From NCBI GenBank assembly GCA_029204225.1, contig MU832595.1:1-64000 (forward strand): a stretch of DNA of 64,000 nt. The letters are read 5' to 3'. The stretch is from Diphasiastrum complanatum (Eukaryota; Streptophyta; Lycopodiopsida; Lycopodiales; Lycopodiaceae). The notes below the pieces were generated by a model. It searched no databases, had not been told where the DNA came from, and saw nothing but the letters and a program-made list of their open reading frames with translations. This document shows positions 19,504-33,600 of this stretch, in pieces (the stretch's first letter is position 1; each line of letters opens with the position of its first letter). The position numbers and the translations under genes are program-made.

Positions 19504-22500
19504 ATGGCTACAAGAATCCAGACAAGAGTAGCAATCAGTCTTGATGGCACAAATTACATAATCTGAAAATTCAAAAGCAAAACACTTTTGAAGGGCGAAG
19601 GCATTGGGTCGGTGACCAAACTCTCAGAGGTGCAGCCTCCAGAGGGAGACCCGAGGAGAGCTGAATGGATCAAAAAAGATGAGCATGCAATGGCGATCAT
19701 CGTTTCGTCCATAAATGAAGATCTACTCATGCAAATTGAAGACTGCGAACGCAACCATGTAGCATGGAAAAGATTGAAACAGAAGTATAAAGTGAGGACT
19801 GCAGCTTCAGTCATGCACCTTCACAATCAGCTGCAATCCATATGATGGGATGGCAACCAATTGGATCAGCATGTTGAGAAGATCAGCACGATCTTCGCTC
19901 AATTTGCTGCATCAGGATAGGAGCACCAAGTCCCAACACCACAACAGCTGATGTACTTCATGAAATCTCTACGATTAATTATCAGCCGCTGAGAATGCTC
20001 ATACTGAGTCTATCAGATATGACATTTGACAAAGCGAAGCAGTGATCAAGAGAAGGCTCTCTTCATGAAAGGAAGGAAGAAAAACAAGAACAAGCCAAGA
20101 TTCGAGAAGACAAAGTCCTCGAATCAGCAATCTTCTTTATGGGATCGCTGCCACAAACCAGGCCATATGGCCAACAAATGTTGGTTCAATCCAACAATAC
20201 CTTCCATGCACTGCAAGAAGAAAGGGCATTCTGCATACGATTGCAGATTCGACCCAAAAAGAAAGAACAAAACTGAAAAAGCTAATGTTGCAGAGTCATC
20301 AAAAGATGCCGACAGAGGTGACGAAGCTTTCACGATACTCGATGAAGCTTCAACGAGCTACACTGAACACGACTACGATGTTTAGGAGCAACATCTCACA
20401 TAACCTGCAACAAGAAGATCTTGATCGACTTCAGAGAGCTCGAAAACAACAGAGCAATGATTCTAGGTGATGGAAGCAAACACGATGTCAAAGGCATCGG
20501 CACTCTACAGCTGCAAACACTATCAAGCCAAGTAGAGCTACAAGCAGCACTCTATGTGCCCACACTCAGAAAAGATCTGCTATCTATCTCCAAGATGGCA
20601 GATCTTGGCATTCGAGTTTTGTTTGATGGCAACACATGCCGCATGATCGAGAAGACGACAAAGAAGTTGCTTACGATCGGATGTAGAGAAGGAAACCTCT
20701 ACCAGGCCAAGATAATCAGCAACTCTGATAGCATATTAAATGCATAAAAAAATGAAGATCAGCTCTGGCATAGGAGAATGTATCATTTGAACATGCGGAG
20801 CCTATATGACATGAGCAGAAAAGACATAGTCACAGGTCTCAAGATTTCAAGGCCCAAAACTGAGTTTGGCGAAGCCTGTCAGAAAGGCAAGCAACATCGG
20901 AATCCATTCACACATGAGGGGAGAAGAGCCAAGAAAGTTCTTGAGCTCATCCACTCTGATGTCTATGGACCGATGAAGACGGATTCACTCTCAGGTTCGA
21001 GATATTCTCTAATGTTCATAGATGATTACAGCCGGATGACCACGACCTACTACTTGAAGAAGAAATCCGAAGTGTATGATTCCTTCAAGAAGTTCGTGGC
21101 ATTTGCAGACCAACACACCTCAAAAAAGATACAGATCCTTAGATCTGACAATGGAGATGAATATAAAAGCAAAGAATTCTCAAGATTATGCGAGCCATTG
21201 CCAGAAAACAGAAAAATAGTCGACTGCAAGTGGGTGTACAAGAAAAAGATGAAATCAGATGGCACCATTGGCCGCTACAAAGCAAGGCTTGTCGCGAAGG
21301 GCTACAAGCAGAGATATGGTGTTGGTTATTTCGACACATATTCGTCCATGGTCAAGATGACAAGCATAAGGTTACTCCTTGCATACGCCACACAACATAA
21401 TCTGAAAATTCACCAAATTGACGTGAAAACAGTTTTTCTCCACATAGATCTAGAGGAGGAAATCTTCACGAAGCAACCTGAAGGCTATGAAGACCCCGAC
21501 GATCCGCAATATGTCTATCGGTTGCAGAGATGCATCTATGGTCTAAAACAGGCATCACAAGCCTGGTATAAAAAGCTTGATAGTCTTTTGAAGTCTCTAG
21601 ACTTCAATCCTACTCAACCAGACTGCAATGTCTACATCTAAAGAGTAGGGAAGGATTTTGTGATACTGACCATTTTCGTGGATGATTCACTAATGATAGA
21701 AAATTCCTTGATGCTGATCAAAGACACGAAGAGTCAGATTTCTAAAAGCTACGAAATCACAAATCTTGGAGAAGCAATGAAATGCCTCGGGCTGGAGATC
21801 ATAAGAGATCGAACAAAGGTGGAAATGCACTTGAGTCAGTCGGAATATGCCAGAAAAGTGCTAAAGCAGTACCACATGATGGACTGCAAAGAGAAGGCCA
21901 CACCAATGATAGTTGGAGCCAAGCTCACGAACCAAGATTGCCCAAAAACGGAAGAGGAAGAACAGAAGATGGCAGGTATACCCTATTAGAACTTATCGGT
22001 AGTCTGATGTACCTCACAATTTGTACCAGACTCGATTTGACTTTCTCTGTTTACGCCTTGAGCCAATTTTCTTCCAATCCTAGCCTAGCACATTGGCAAA
22101 TGGCCAAACGAATCCTACAGTATTTGAAGGGTACCCAGAATATGGGATCAACCTACAGAGCTGAAAACGAAGAAAAAGGATTCGAGCTGCATCACTACAG
22201 TGATGCGAGCTGGGCGAGCTGCAAAGATGACAACAAGTCCATTATTGGAGGATGTACAATAGCATGCGGAACTGCAATCAGCTGGATATGCAAAAAGCAA
22301 ACCTTGGTGGCTCAATCCTCTTGCGAAGTTGAATATGTTGCAGCTTCAAAGGTGGCGAATGAGGTAGTGTGGCTGCAGATGATGTTGGAGACAATCAGGA
22401 TACCACAAGAAGGGCCAAGCACGATGATGATGGACTCTCAAAGTGCCATCTATCTATCCCAGGATCCTGTCTTCTATTCAAAGACAAAGCACATACCTCT

Positions 22501-22640
22501 GAAGTACCATCACATTCGAGATTTAACCTTGAAGGGAGAGCTCCAGGTCCAGTACATAAAATCAGAAGACACGATTGCAGATCTGCTCACGAAACCGCTC
22601 GACAAGCCACTCTTTGCCAAGCAAAGAAAGACAATTGGAT
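19504..22640 (+). pseudogene. Defective copia gag-pol
   Basis: Gag starts at the ATG at 19504 (MATRIQTRVAISLDG), with a stop after about 19 codons. Two zinc-knuckle motifs follow (RCHKPGHMANKCW, then CMHCKKKGHSAYDC, about 20135-20235). The protease active site is deleted: the relative at 51.6 kb has IDSGATSH, here the frame jumps across it. GAG-pre-integrase (LWHRRMYHLNM) and the first part of the integrase core (VLELIHSDVYGPMKT, then LRSDNGDEY) are present, but from about 21185 the rest of integrase is missing and the RT (CKWVYKKKMKSDG, then FVDDSLMIENS) follows directly. RNase H runs to about 22640. It has at least four in-frame stops. Confidence 0.9.
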
Positions 22641-22673
22641 TAAACGTACAAAGCTGCAAGGTTCAAGAGGGAG

Positions 22674-23521
22674 TGTCAGAAATGGTGAATTCCTGCAACT
22701 TTGTTGCAGCACGAACAAGAAACGAAGGTCAAACAAGAACAATTCATGATAGTCAACGTCCCTTGACTCGAAGCACAAACGATTAACGAATCATTCGTGA
22801 ATCATAAACACGCCTCCAGGACCGCAAACTGCAAAGGAACGCAAAACAAAAAAACTACGAAAGAAACGAAGAGAAAGAAAGCAAACGAGAGATTACGAAA
22901 CAAACGAAGAGGAATCTTTCGCGTTGCCAGTTGGCAGCTCAACAGGCTTGGAGTCGTAGACTTCACGCCCAGGTGAAACGAGAGGCAACGACGGAGACTA
23001 ACTGATTAGTTGACTAGCGTTAACTAGTCTTGTGATTTCTACGTTAAGCCATCTTGTAAACTCCACACAATGGAGGTATAAACTATCCTCTCATGATCAC
23101 AAATGACGCGTGGAGAAAAATAGAATAGACAAAATTTTTGTAAGAGACAGAGAAAGAGGTAGCAAATAGAGCAGAAAAGAAAAATACTAGAGCTGTGCAT
23201 GAAGGTCTGCCAACGAGCAGAACACAACGAAAGAACAGAGTGTCATTCCGCCAACGAGCGAGACGCTGACGATCTCGCTCTAAAAATTAAACTGGTAATA
23301 CAGTCGCTCTATTTTCGTGCATCTCCTTGTCTTGTGTCGTCTGTCTTGATTGCTAAAATAAAATGTGTTATGTGATGTGCAGTCGAGTGTCTAGGTTCCT
23401 GTAAAAGCTTCCGCGCAAAAGAAAATCCAAAGACACAAAATCGTTCTCGAATACGAAGACAAAAACAAAAAGAAACAGTTTCGCTTTCGTGAAACCGAAC
23501 AATGTTTCCGCTTCTGCGACA
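22674..23521 (+). repeat. 3' LTR of the 18.7-kb copia
   Basis: 848 bp, same ends as the 5' LTR. It contains an extra stretch of about 24 bases near the end (between GCTTTCG and the final GCGACA), absent in the 5' copy, so the LTRs have diverged by an indel as well as substitutions. Confidence 0.9.
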
Positions 23522-24319
23522 TCAACAACAAGGAATTGTGACATGCATCAATCCAATTGGAACAATGAAAATCATCATTATACAAACAAATACTAACGAC
23601 AAAGTAGAAGTAAAGAGCCAACAACAACCATAGAACCACATATCTCGTCAAACCACAAAAAACGAAAGCGATACATATGGACAAAAATGATGAAACAAAA
23701 TTTACTGATTATTGCGATTTCTTGTGACTATTGATCATGAATATTCAAATACTCAGAATACTGATCACAAATCCTTGCCAACTCAAAAATTCCAAAATTA
23801 TGAACATATTTATTGGTCAAAATATGAACCAGCTACATTCTTTTAATCTTCACAAAAAGTCAAAAACATAAAAAATGACAAATTACCAAAATGCATAACT
23901 CATAACAAAAACATAAATCATTTTCATAAACTTTAAATTACAAATCTTTTCTATTTCTTCTAACAGTAAAATGTCTATTAAAAACTTGCAACAAACTAAT
24001 TTGCAAATTTTCAAAGTTCAAAAAAATTACACAATATAATTTCTCACAGTAATATATAAAATGCCTTATTCATGCTATTATCAAATGCATAACTCATAAC
24101 CAAAACATAAATTATATCACAAAACAAAACAAAATTCAACTATGACTACAAATACAACCAAAACAGCCTTTCATCAATGATCTACTAAGCTATTCAGAGA
24201 TTACATTGAAGAAGTTTTCGTAAGTTGAACTTTATCTTTCATCCATCTCCTAAATACTTCATGGTCTCATTAGCAAATACTATCAAATATGTTCAAAGCC
24301 CATATTTTGCGTTTTTTTT

Positions 24320-24465
24320 TTTTTTTTTTCTGTTTTGTTCTGTTTTTTCTTGAGCTACACAATGTTATTATTACGCTTTTTGTAACAGAATACATTTACC
24401 AATAAATTTTCAACAATAACACCCAATCTTTATCCAATTATAATTTTGTGATGCCCTGACATATT
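24320..24465 (+). repeat. Second copy of the 17640-17785 repeat
   Basis: See the left-hand copy. Order and orientation of the shared words are the same, with roughly three quarters of positions matching by eye in the best 100 bases. Confidence 0.4.
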
Positions 24466-25480
24466 TGTTTCGTGATTGATATTCTGCACTTGCATGCATA
24501 CAAAAGAGAAAAAAAAAAAAGATTTACAAATCTAATCAATTTCTTCTAACATTAAAATGTCTATTAAAAACTTACAACAAACTAATTTCTGAATTTTCAA
24601 GCTACAAAATAATTTCACACAACAATGTCTAAAATTCATTATCCTAAATCCAAAAAATTTAGGGTTCATGCAATTATCACATGGCAAGGCCTTTGTGCTA
24701 TTATACCACATCGTTCTTGTTCGGAAAAAGGTCAGTGCTCCTTTTCTCCTTTCTTTCGAGAACAGATTAATGCGTGGGATTTGACTCGCACCGTTACGTC
24801 TGCGAGGGAGTTCACAGGATTCTCTTTCTTCCTTTTTTTTCCTTGAAGGTATTCGCTTAAATTTCGATTGGTAAGGCGGATTCCTCATTTTCTGAGTTTC
24901 TGTAATATTGTAGCCATCCATACCTGAAGCTGAAGCATCATACGCACTGACTGGGTGGATGAGGAGGATTGAAATAATGCTACTTTTCTATGCCAGAATA
25001 CATATAGTTCCACTATTTTCCTGTTTTCGGTTTTGATGTAAAGGTCCAAGTTGCAGAAGTAAGTTCATTGATACTTACACTATCTAGTCTCTTATCTTGT
25101 TGTCTCTGGGAAGTCATTGATACTGCTTGAAGTGGATAGTTTCAGATTATGCAAGATGTAGAGTTGCAGAAGCGATTAGTGGTATTTTAACTATATTTTT
25201 CTTTTCCTTGTTGTTTCAGCACAGAATGTGTTACAACAGTTTTTTGTAGTATTGCCAAAATTTTGTGTAGTAAAGAGCAATATATTGCCCCAATTTTTGT
25301 AATTGCTGTTCTTGTATAGCAGTTCAGATGGCGCTATATGAAATTGAGGATATTAAAATTGTAGTAGTTGTCCTTTTATAATAGGTCATGTTAGGGTTAG
25401 GCTAAAATCATGCCTGGTGGTCAATGTTATCGTTTTAGGGTTTTGGAACCAAAAAATAGTGATATGTATACATCCCGCTC

Positions 25481-25510
25481 TCTGGAATGCGATCCGGATC
25501 GCGTTCCAGA
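25481..25510. repeat. 30-bp near-perfect palindrome (GATCCGGATC core)
   Basis: TCTGGAATGCGATCC is followed at once by its reverse complement with one mismatch. A further TTCTGGAACGC occurs about 30 bp downstream. The motif style (GGAACGC) resembles the subterminal clusters of the MITEs at 33-36 kb, but I find no target duplication here. Confidence 0.75.
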
Positions 25511-25933
25511 AATTAGGGTTAGGATTTTTTTCTGGAACGCATACTCTTTGGTCTTCTCCTATGTGTTCACTGTTAATGAAACATCAGAAGTTTTTGTAAT
25601 CTTAGGTGCCTTCCCATTTAGTTGGATCGATTAATCCTAACATTGATTGTTTTCACTCCAACTGCTTTTTGCACTGTATCTCTATCTCTAATTAATCGGT
25701 TCAATATAGCTCTAGCCTCTATGCATTGTTATTTTTGCCTCTTTCCAGTTTATCAATACTTTGTTCTTCTGATGCGTTTATTGATGATTTTTTAGTTCAT
25801 TTAACACTAGCTAAACTATCCAATCTTTTTTTTTTTTGCCATAGGGCTTTTAAGAAAAAAAAACGTTTTTTTTGAGATGTAGACAACGTTCTGTTTTTCG
25901 GAACACTAGGCCATATATATATATCAATATACG

Positions 25934-26045
<112 letters not shown>

Positions 26046-26326
26046 CCCTGCCAATAACATTCGGAACCTGTTCACCAAAAATTTACAAAGCTACTGTTTT
26101 GAAAGGGTTTGAAGAAGAGATATTTTTGAAGAAGACGACCCCCAGGCTCATCTACATCAACAGTTGTTCCTCTGATTCTCAAGAATTCACACGCCGCTAG
26201 GCCAGCTCATATATAAAATGATGGCTGTTAAAGATCAGCGTATATCAGATTAAAATAATCGAAGAAAATAGGGGCACTTGGTTTACTACCCTTTTTAATA
26301 ATGGTTGCCCAAGAACGAGCTGCTTC

Positions 26327-26563
26327 TTATTGCTTTTCAATTTTGTCCACCAATTCTTTGAGTTTATGGGATGGTTCTGGTGTAGCAAGGAGTAGTTGGG
26401 ATTTGAATTCTTGTTTCAGCATATCCAGTACTTGTTGCAACATATCCACTTGTTTCAGCATATCCACTTCTTGTTGTAGTTTTCTTCGCATTGTATCCTT
26501 ATCAAATCTATTTAGGTTAGGTTTAGGTGAAGCAATTATTAGACAAGGTAATTTTCGCCTCAT
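26327..26563 (-). other. Short ORF with a coiled-coil-like Gln/Met/Leu stretch
   Basis: The frame carries a heptad-like LQQEVDMLKQVDMLQQVLDM segment and ends ELVDKIEKQ. The DNA shows an imperfect short tandem repeat (CATATCCAC/GTTTCAG words), which explains the pattern. I do not recognise it; it may be a gag N-terminal remnant or a chance frame. Confidence 0.2.
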
Positions 26564-27544
26564 CCATATCTTTGTTATTTGGCAATGTCAAAGTGAGATG
26601 CATCTCATATCTAAGTCTACCTTATGTCTTTGTTGCATATGGTATTGGATGTGTAGATGTGCTTGAATAGATTTAGTATTTAGGTGCATTTGTCTTGTTT
26701 GGAATGATGCACTAGTCTCGCTTTATGATATCGATTCTATAACACTTCATGGCTTATTACTTTTGCTTTCACATTATATTGTAATCCACAAACTATTTCT
26801 TTCTCTCCGTTTATCAAATGACAAGCATTTTTGCCACTTGCTCGTTAGAAATTGAACAATGAAGATAAGTTTTGGCTTCAAATCTCCAAATGAAGAAATT
26901 CAATAATTTCTTACAAAACAATCATAAAAGTGCCTCTACATCTACACAGTGAGATATATGATGTAAGAACCCATTTTCTATTCTCAAGTCAGACACTATC
27001 ACACACTTTATTATCTACAAGGCAACGACGAACCCTTTAATCATAAGTTTGATCTAAGGACAATCAGAGAAGTATGTAATTTGTGCATTTAACTTCTTAA
27101 AGTTGGTAGGTGGCTGGCTAGAGTATCGAAAAGGACTTTAGTTTATAGGTGCTGGCTAGCTTTGCACAATTTTTTAAAAACTCATTACTGACATATTTGT
27201 GGGCCTTGACGAGGTAAAGCTACCGAGTTATACAAATGTGAAACAATGTAGTTTTCTCTAACCCACAAGATCCTTATATAAATCTAATTTGGAAGCTTAT
27301 ACATCCAAGATGTTCAACGTTTTTGGATTCTATTGGAAATTTCTTTTGTAGTTTGTGATAGGAACTTTATAAGCTTGTCTTCTACTAAGAGAATCTTCTT
27401 CTACATAGAGATACTATCCCCATAAGAGGTTCTTAATATGTGGCAGGAAACTAGGTCTTTGAAGTAGTTATTGTTTGAAAGGAGTTGACCCTTGTCCTTA
27501 ATTATGTTGATTGGATGATGAATACACTAGAATTTGTAATCGGT

Positions 27545-27643
27545 TTTGTTTTGGTGCAGATAGAAACATTATTCTTTTGGAAGCTATAATCTTCGAAGAA
27601 ATATCATCACAACCTTACTGTTAGTGCCGGAAAGCAACTTGAG
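27545..27643 (+). promoter_or_regulatory. VPS25: Possible VPS25 5' UTR with intron acceptor
   Basis: GTTTTGTTTTGGTGCAG ending at 27559 looks like a splice acceptor 84 bp before the ATG, so the leader may be split by a 5'-UTR intron whose first exon lies further upstream. No TATA box is evident nearby. Weak evidence. Confidence 0.3.
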
Positions 27644-30600
27644 ATGGATGATTTCAAATTCCCATATTTCTTCAATTATCCTCCTTATTTTACGTAAGCT
27701 TTAACTCTATTATTTTGTTTTTACAATGGACATCTTGAATCCTTGTTTAGTTCTTGAAGCTCACGTGACTTTGTAGATTTGGTCAAGGCTATTACATGCA
27801 ATTTGAATTTGAGTGGAAGAAAGGGGAGTTCGGAGCAAGTGCCAACACATAATGCTAAGAAGTTTTAGTGATCAATAACCTCAATAGAAGTTTTCTAGGA
27901 GCATGCAAATGCTCGAAAACATTTTTTTCAAACATGTTCGAAAACACAATCTTTAAAGACAAAATTTTTGAGTTTGCATTTTTTGTTGTGGGGGCTTTGT
28001 TTTGGACTTAGGAGCATTGATGATTTGATCAGATTAACATTTTAGTCCTTCGCCATCTAATTTTAATTTATTCATATCCTGATCTTCAAGTAGGCATAAT
28101 TCCAAGTGCCATTGCCATGTTTTTCTTTGAACATTTTACCATGTAAAGGCAATGGGCTTTAAATTCTCATCTATGATTGGTGCCAATAAGGCTTGGTTCC
28201 GATCTGAATCATTTCTGAGAACCAAATTTCAAAGCTAGTTTGAACACATTTTGGGACTTTGGCATGGTGTCATTGGGTGTAGCCAAATATAGTTTGAATT
28301 CCAAGTTATTGAGGGAAGGGCATAGTAAATTTTAAAATTCGTAGTTCATGAAGGCTTCAAAACTTTTGTACTTGATGCACATTTGAGGAGATTTTTGCAT
28401 CATTATAGCTCCTGTAGCAAGACACTTCCAAACTCTTGTTTGCTTCCCCGCTTATTGTAGCTCGTCACATTTCTTATGTCTCATGAAATAGTTCTTAATA
28501 ATGAGGAATTGGTGTACTACTTAGAACAGCCATCTGCCATTACAAAAAGGTACCGTGCACCTTTAGTTGAAAAAAGTTGGGAATTAAAATGTGACCCAAG
28601 GTGACTCCGATTCTGAACTATATTCAAATTTGAATGCAAAGAGAGGGCCTTGCTACTATTGTGGCAAACCAGGACACTTTAAATCAAAACGTTGAATCAG
28701 GGCACAGGCTTTGAGTACGAGAGGAGGGGGGAGAGATAATGCCTGTAGACCTAATGATTTCTAGAATTAAATTTCCAATTTTGCTGGTGTAAAGAGTACC
28801 TTTTTTTGGCAAAAGACCTTGGTACTTGGACTCGGGAGCATCTTCTACATGACCTCAAGAAAGGGTCTCCTCTTTCAAAAAGGGCGACAACCAAAGCGAT
28901 GTGGTTCTTGGGACGATTCAACCCAAAAATTGAAGGCCAAGGTGATATTTCTATTCATTTGCAGGACGTTATATAAGGAATGATTCATAATGCAACATAT
29001 TTCGAACTTCGCTAGAAATCTCTTTTTGGTTGGTTGTATAACCAAACATGCCATTCCAGTTCTAGGGGATGTGGCATCCACGCATGGCTGGCCAATGTTC
29101 CCGGGATTTATAATTGCCCAAACTGTTGAGTAGCACCCATTGGAGCCTATTGGTTACCACCCCCATGCACTATTGTGCCAGTTAGTGGAACAACTGCCCA
29201 CTTTGGTCAACTATTGACTTATGCTAGCCCCGGTTCGTATAGCCACAGGCGAGCTATGTGAGCGAGTCAACGGTTACGCACCGCTACACATACTTGCAAC
29301 TTGTGCCACTACTCTACGCCACGACTATGACACGTGTCACACGATTGGCAGGTGCGTGCCCTTCAGTGAGACTGGTCACAAGGCCGTAACCTTGGTCACA
29401 TGACTTCGAGCTTACCGCTTCCGATGGGATCGTTGTCGTGTTCCGACTGAGTTCTAACAACAGTAATCCATAAAGTCTGAATACGCGCTCAATAAACAAG
29501 TTAGCTACACTAGATGCATTTATGCGTTGAAATTAAATGAGCCATCTTTGTGAGTCTGCCAACGACAACCAAGATAGAATCATGTTGTGATGGTGTATGA
29601 GGCAAATGTGTGGCAAACTTCATGGAAATACTTTCCCAATTTCCTCTTGGAACAGGTAGGGGTGTCATGAACTAGGGACTTTAATCCTTTCAGCTTTATT
29701 GAGCCGACATTTTAACCAATAATGTGTAAACTTCCAAAAGTTACATAGATCAACTCATAGGTCTTGTCCACGGATGGCCTGCAACTAGGGATATTGTGAC
29801 ATAAATGCAAAATCTTCTACGTAGCTACTTACAAGCTAGAACTGGAAGTTTACCATTTCTCTTCACTATACCATCCTCCATGGTATACTTAAGTGTGAGC
29901 AAAGAGACCAGAGCTCTCCTCCTAAGACTCTACTAATGCAAGATTTTTCTCTCACCACTACTTGGCAATGAGGATCCTCCTTAGCAATTATGTCATTCTC
30001 TATGGCCACAATAGATATTTGATACATTATTCGAGATATTGCATCAATAAAATGATTTTCGACACCCTTCTTGTATCAAATTTCCATGTGAATTTCTTGC
30101 ATCAACTTAGCCCACCTGGCTTGCCCCACCCTCTTAGCTCCGGCTGATTTTAGTTCAAGCGTTGATATTCCACACATTCTCCAAGACCCATCCTTCTTCT
30201 TTAACAAGAATGATTGGAGAGGCAAAGGGGAGAAGCTAGATCTCATTTGCCCCTTGACAAGATAATCCTCAATCATGCTTCTCATCTCTTCCTCCTCTTT
30301 TGGACTCATTTAATGAGGTGGTCTATTAACTGGAGACGATAGAGGAATCACTTCAATCTTATGTTTGACATTTCTTTTAGGGGGTAAAATAGATGGAAGT
30401 TCATCAGTAAATCATGTGAGGACCTAGTGTTAGATAGAAGCACATCTTTACCACACAACTGTCCTTACATAACAATCAATAAATTACAATGAAATTGATA
30501 CCCGTGCTGCGCTGACCTTGACAACTATTGTACCTGAATGGAGTCGACTTTCCCGATCATTGATACATCCATCAAACGTGGAGCACCTTGTGGTTCCTCT

Positions 30601-33600
30601 TGCTCTAGCTCTTCAATTTACATTGGTGCTGCTACTTGTTCAACTTGCAGACTGTAGGTGGTTCTCATCGGGTTACATGAGCACTACTTCCACCTATTTT
30701 GCCCAAGACAGCCAAAGCACAAGTTTTCTTCTTTTGCCTACTCCAAGTCCTGTAGCGACAACATAGAAAAGCGCTAGCCCCCTTGGACCTTTCGAGGTAC
30801 CACTAGCTTTACCCTTTTTTGCAACTAGGAATCTGTTCTTGATTGCATTGACCTTTAAGTTTTTTGAAATTTGAACATATGTTTTCCTTGAGGTTGGAAG
30901 CCACCCGATGTAGGTGGTTCAAGCTTCTTGGCTTTTTTACTATCTTCATAATATAAGGCCATCTGAATTGCCGTTTGGATGCTGAGTATGCTCCTTCTTC
31001 ATGAAAGGCCTAAGACATGCAAGACTCCTGCAAAATGAAATACCTGCGAAAACATGGGTACTTCCTCAGGTATCCGCATCAACGCCTCTTGGTATTTGTT
31101 TGCATGTTCTTGTACGTATAAATTGCCTTGCTTCGAACTGGTCCATCCTTGCATAGCCTGATACTCATCTAGTGGCATCCAGTTTTCCATGAAAATGTGC
31201 TCAAAAGCCTCCCATGTAGTCAGCACTAGATTGTCCTTTTTCAATCTTCTTCCAGCATCTTTGTGCAGTTTCTTGAAGGTGATAGGTAACTATAACAATC
31301 TTTTGCTCATCGTCTCCTATCTCACACTCTGAACAACTTTCTTCCATTGCTGAAGCCAGTTCTCAATCACATGCATTTTTCATGGCAACTTTTTGATGGC
31401 TTTAACGGCTTCAAATCTTTGGTAGATGGTAGCTTCCTCTGTTTCAATGGTAGGTCAGCTTCTTTCTCACATGACAATGTATGTATCAGCAGCTACACAG
31501 CCATTCCACTTACCTTCTCTTGTTCATGTCCTAACGTCGACACATGGCAAACTCCATGCACAGCTGACACTTGCCATTTGGCAGCTCCATCAACAAATAA
31601 GCAAGCAAGTATCCGACAAGTGTCACTCATCAACCGGGCCAAAGTGCCTCAGTTGGTAATTACATTGTAAATACTTGACATTGGACTATAGTGTCGTCCT
31701 TAGCTTTGGCATGGGGTATAGGGTCATTAATTAGGACTGGCTGGACTGACCTCCTACAAAGTAGGACAGTTGACCAATCAACAAGACACTTGTCATATAC
31801 TCAGGGTGACCACAGGCCGGTGCCAAGTCATTTAATAATTACAATCATAAAAATTACTGTCATAAATATTTACAAACGGGCCAGGGAGTAAAAGCTTCTG
31901 ATATGGACGAGTTGGGATACTTTTGCAATTAGTTTGATTGATTGTTTATTTAAAGGCTGTATATTTGAATTTTAAACTGTATATCTGGGTATTATCTTAA
32001 ATTTGATATCAATAAAATGTTGGAACATGCTGAACTGGTTATTATGTGGAGTGTGACCTAAATTGATTGGTGTGAATTTCCTCTTATGTATGAAGATTAC
32101 AGCCAGTCAGGGACACACGAGAGAAGCAAATTCAGCTATGGAAGGAGCTCATTTTAAAGTATTGTAAACACCATAAGGTCTTTCTTATAAACCTTGAGGA
32201 AGAATTTCCTTTGTTCTCGAACACATCAATCGATCGTAAGTGTTTGTCCTCCTATTTTTGTAATGAATGTGTTGTGTGTTTCTAGGAAAAGTGACAAGAA
32301 GCTTTTTATTCAGCGATTTTACAAATTTGTTCTAGAGACCCATACGATTGTAAATAGGATCACTACTTACATAAATTTGAGTTATTTGTGGACAACATAC
32401 AACCACTCATTAACAACTAAAATGGGTTCCTAATTTCAAGTAGCTGTTTATCGTCTTTTTCTAGAAATGAATGTTGTATCATCAATAGAGTGAATGCAAC
32501 ATTCTCATGTAATCGTTTTCCAACATATTTCTAATCGATGCAAGAGACTCTCTTGATTGTTTGGTGCTATTTGATTTGCCACATAAGGAAGGCTCTGGCT
32601 TTTTAAATTTGATAGGTGTACAGTGTACTGAAGCCTTTTTGTTCATTGCTGCCTGATGGTTCCCATGAGCAGGAAGATTGACCTATGAATCAAGAGAAGT
32701 TTTTCTTGGGGCTCTCGTTTCTGAAGGTTTGTATTATCTACTTTATACATTTTTCATAATGTAGTGAAAATTTGGAGCGATCTTTGAAGAATAATAATAT
32801 CTTCTTATTTGTCTATACCAACTGTAAAAAGTTCTATTGACTTGGAAAACATCGCAGGCAGAGCTGAGTGGATGGATAAAGGTCATAAGAAGTGCTTAAT
32901 TCTCTGGCGCAGAATCCAAGATTGGGCTGATTTGATTTTGGAATTTGTAGGTTTTCAGGCCCTTTCTTCAGCATGTCATGCATAGATTCCAGTTATTGTA
33001 ACCATGGTTGCAAAGAAACGCGTTTCTGCAACCGCGTTTCTCAGAAACGTGTTTCTGCAATATAAAAAAAATACAGATTACATATATTCTCTTGCCCAGA
33101 AAACCATTTTCTGTGCAACTATGGTATAGATATACTGAGCACCGTTCCAAAGTGTTGATACTGTTTATGCTTTTAATAACATACAATGTCATACATTGAA
33201 CTAAACAAATACATATTAAGCCAATTTGCTTGTATAGATACAATCATACATATGATCCAAACTATACAGATGTAATGCTCTTAATTAGAGCTTTCATCTG
33301 ATACCCATGTTGCCCACAAAAAAATCAAAAAAAAAAAAACACGTTTCTGAGAAACGCTACCAGAGTCCAGAAACGTGTTTCCAGGATCGCAGTACAACTA
33401 TGATTGTAACTTAGTTTGCCCTCATGACATATGGAATTATTCTTTTCAATTCCAAGTTGATGATTTGCACTCTAGGGCCGCGAGAAAACAAATCTAGACC
33501 TCTGGACAGACAGGACTTGTATCTTAAAGATTCGCTGAACTTCATTTTTGGTAGTATGATTGATATTTCCGGGGATTCAGAGAGATTAGTTGGAGAAGTG

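Larger units (their letters stand above)
18689..23521 (+). mobile_element. Complete Ty1/copia LTR retrotransposon, internally deleted
   Basis: The 5' LTR is 18689-19501 and the 3' LTR 22674-23521; both begin TGTCAGAAATGG and end GCGACA. A 5-bp target duplication TCAAC flanks the element (18684-18688 and 23522-23526), so this is one insertion event. The purine-rich AAGAGGGAG before 22674 is the polypurine tract. The usual PBS is missing: the 5' LTR is followed after two bases by the gag ATG. Gag-pol has stops and deletions. It belongs to the same family as the minus-strand copy at 49.2-52.7 kb and the stub at 10.68 kb. Confidence 0.9.

Noticed and set aside
17179-24465. One large LTR element with LTRs at 17.6 and 24.3 kb
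   Set aside because: The shared segments are short and diverged, lack TG..CA ends and do not pair with the tRNA-Asp PBS at 17158.
33003-33402. Hairpin ncRNA precursor (miRNA-like) from the inverted ends
   Set aside because: Ends are 300 bp apart with a perfect 8-bp TSD outside; MITE is the simpler explanation, though small RNAs could still arise from it.
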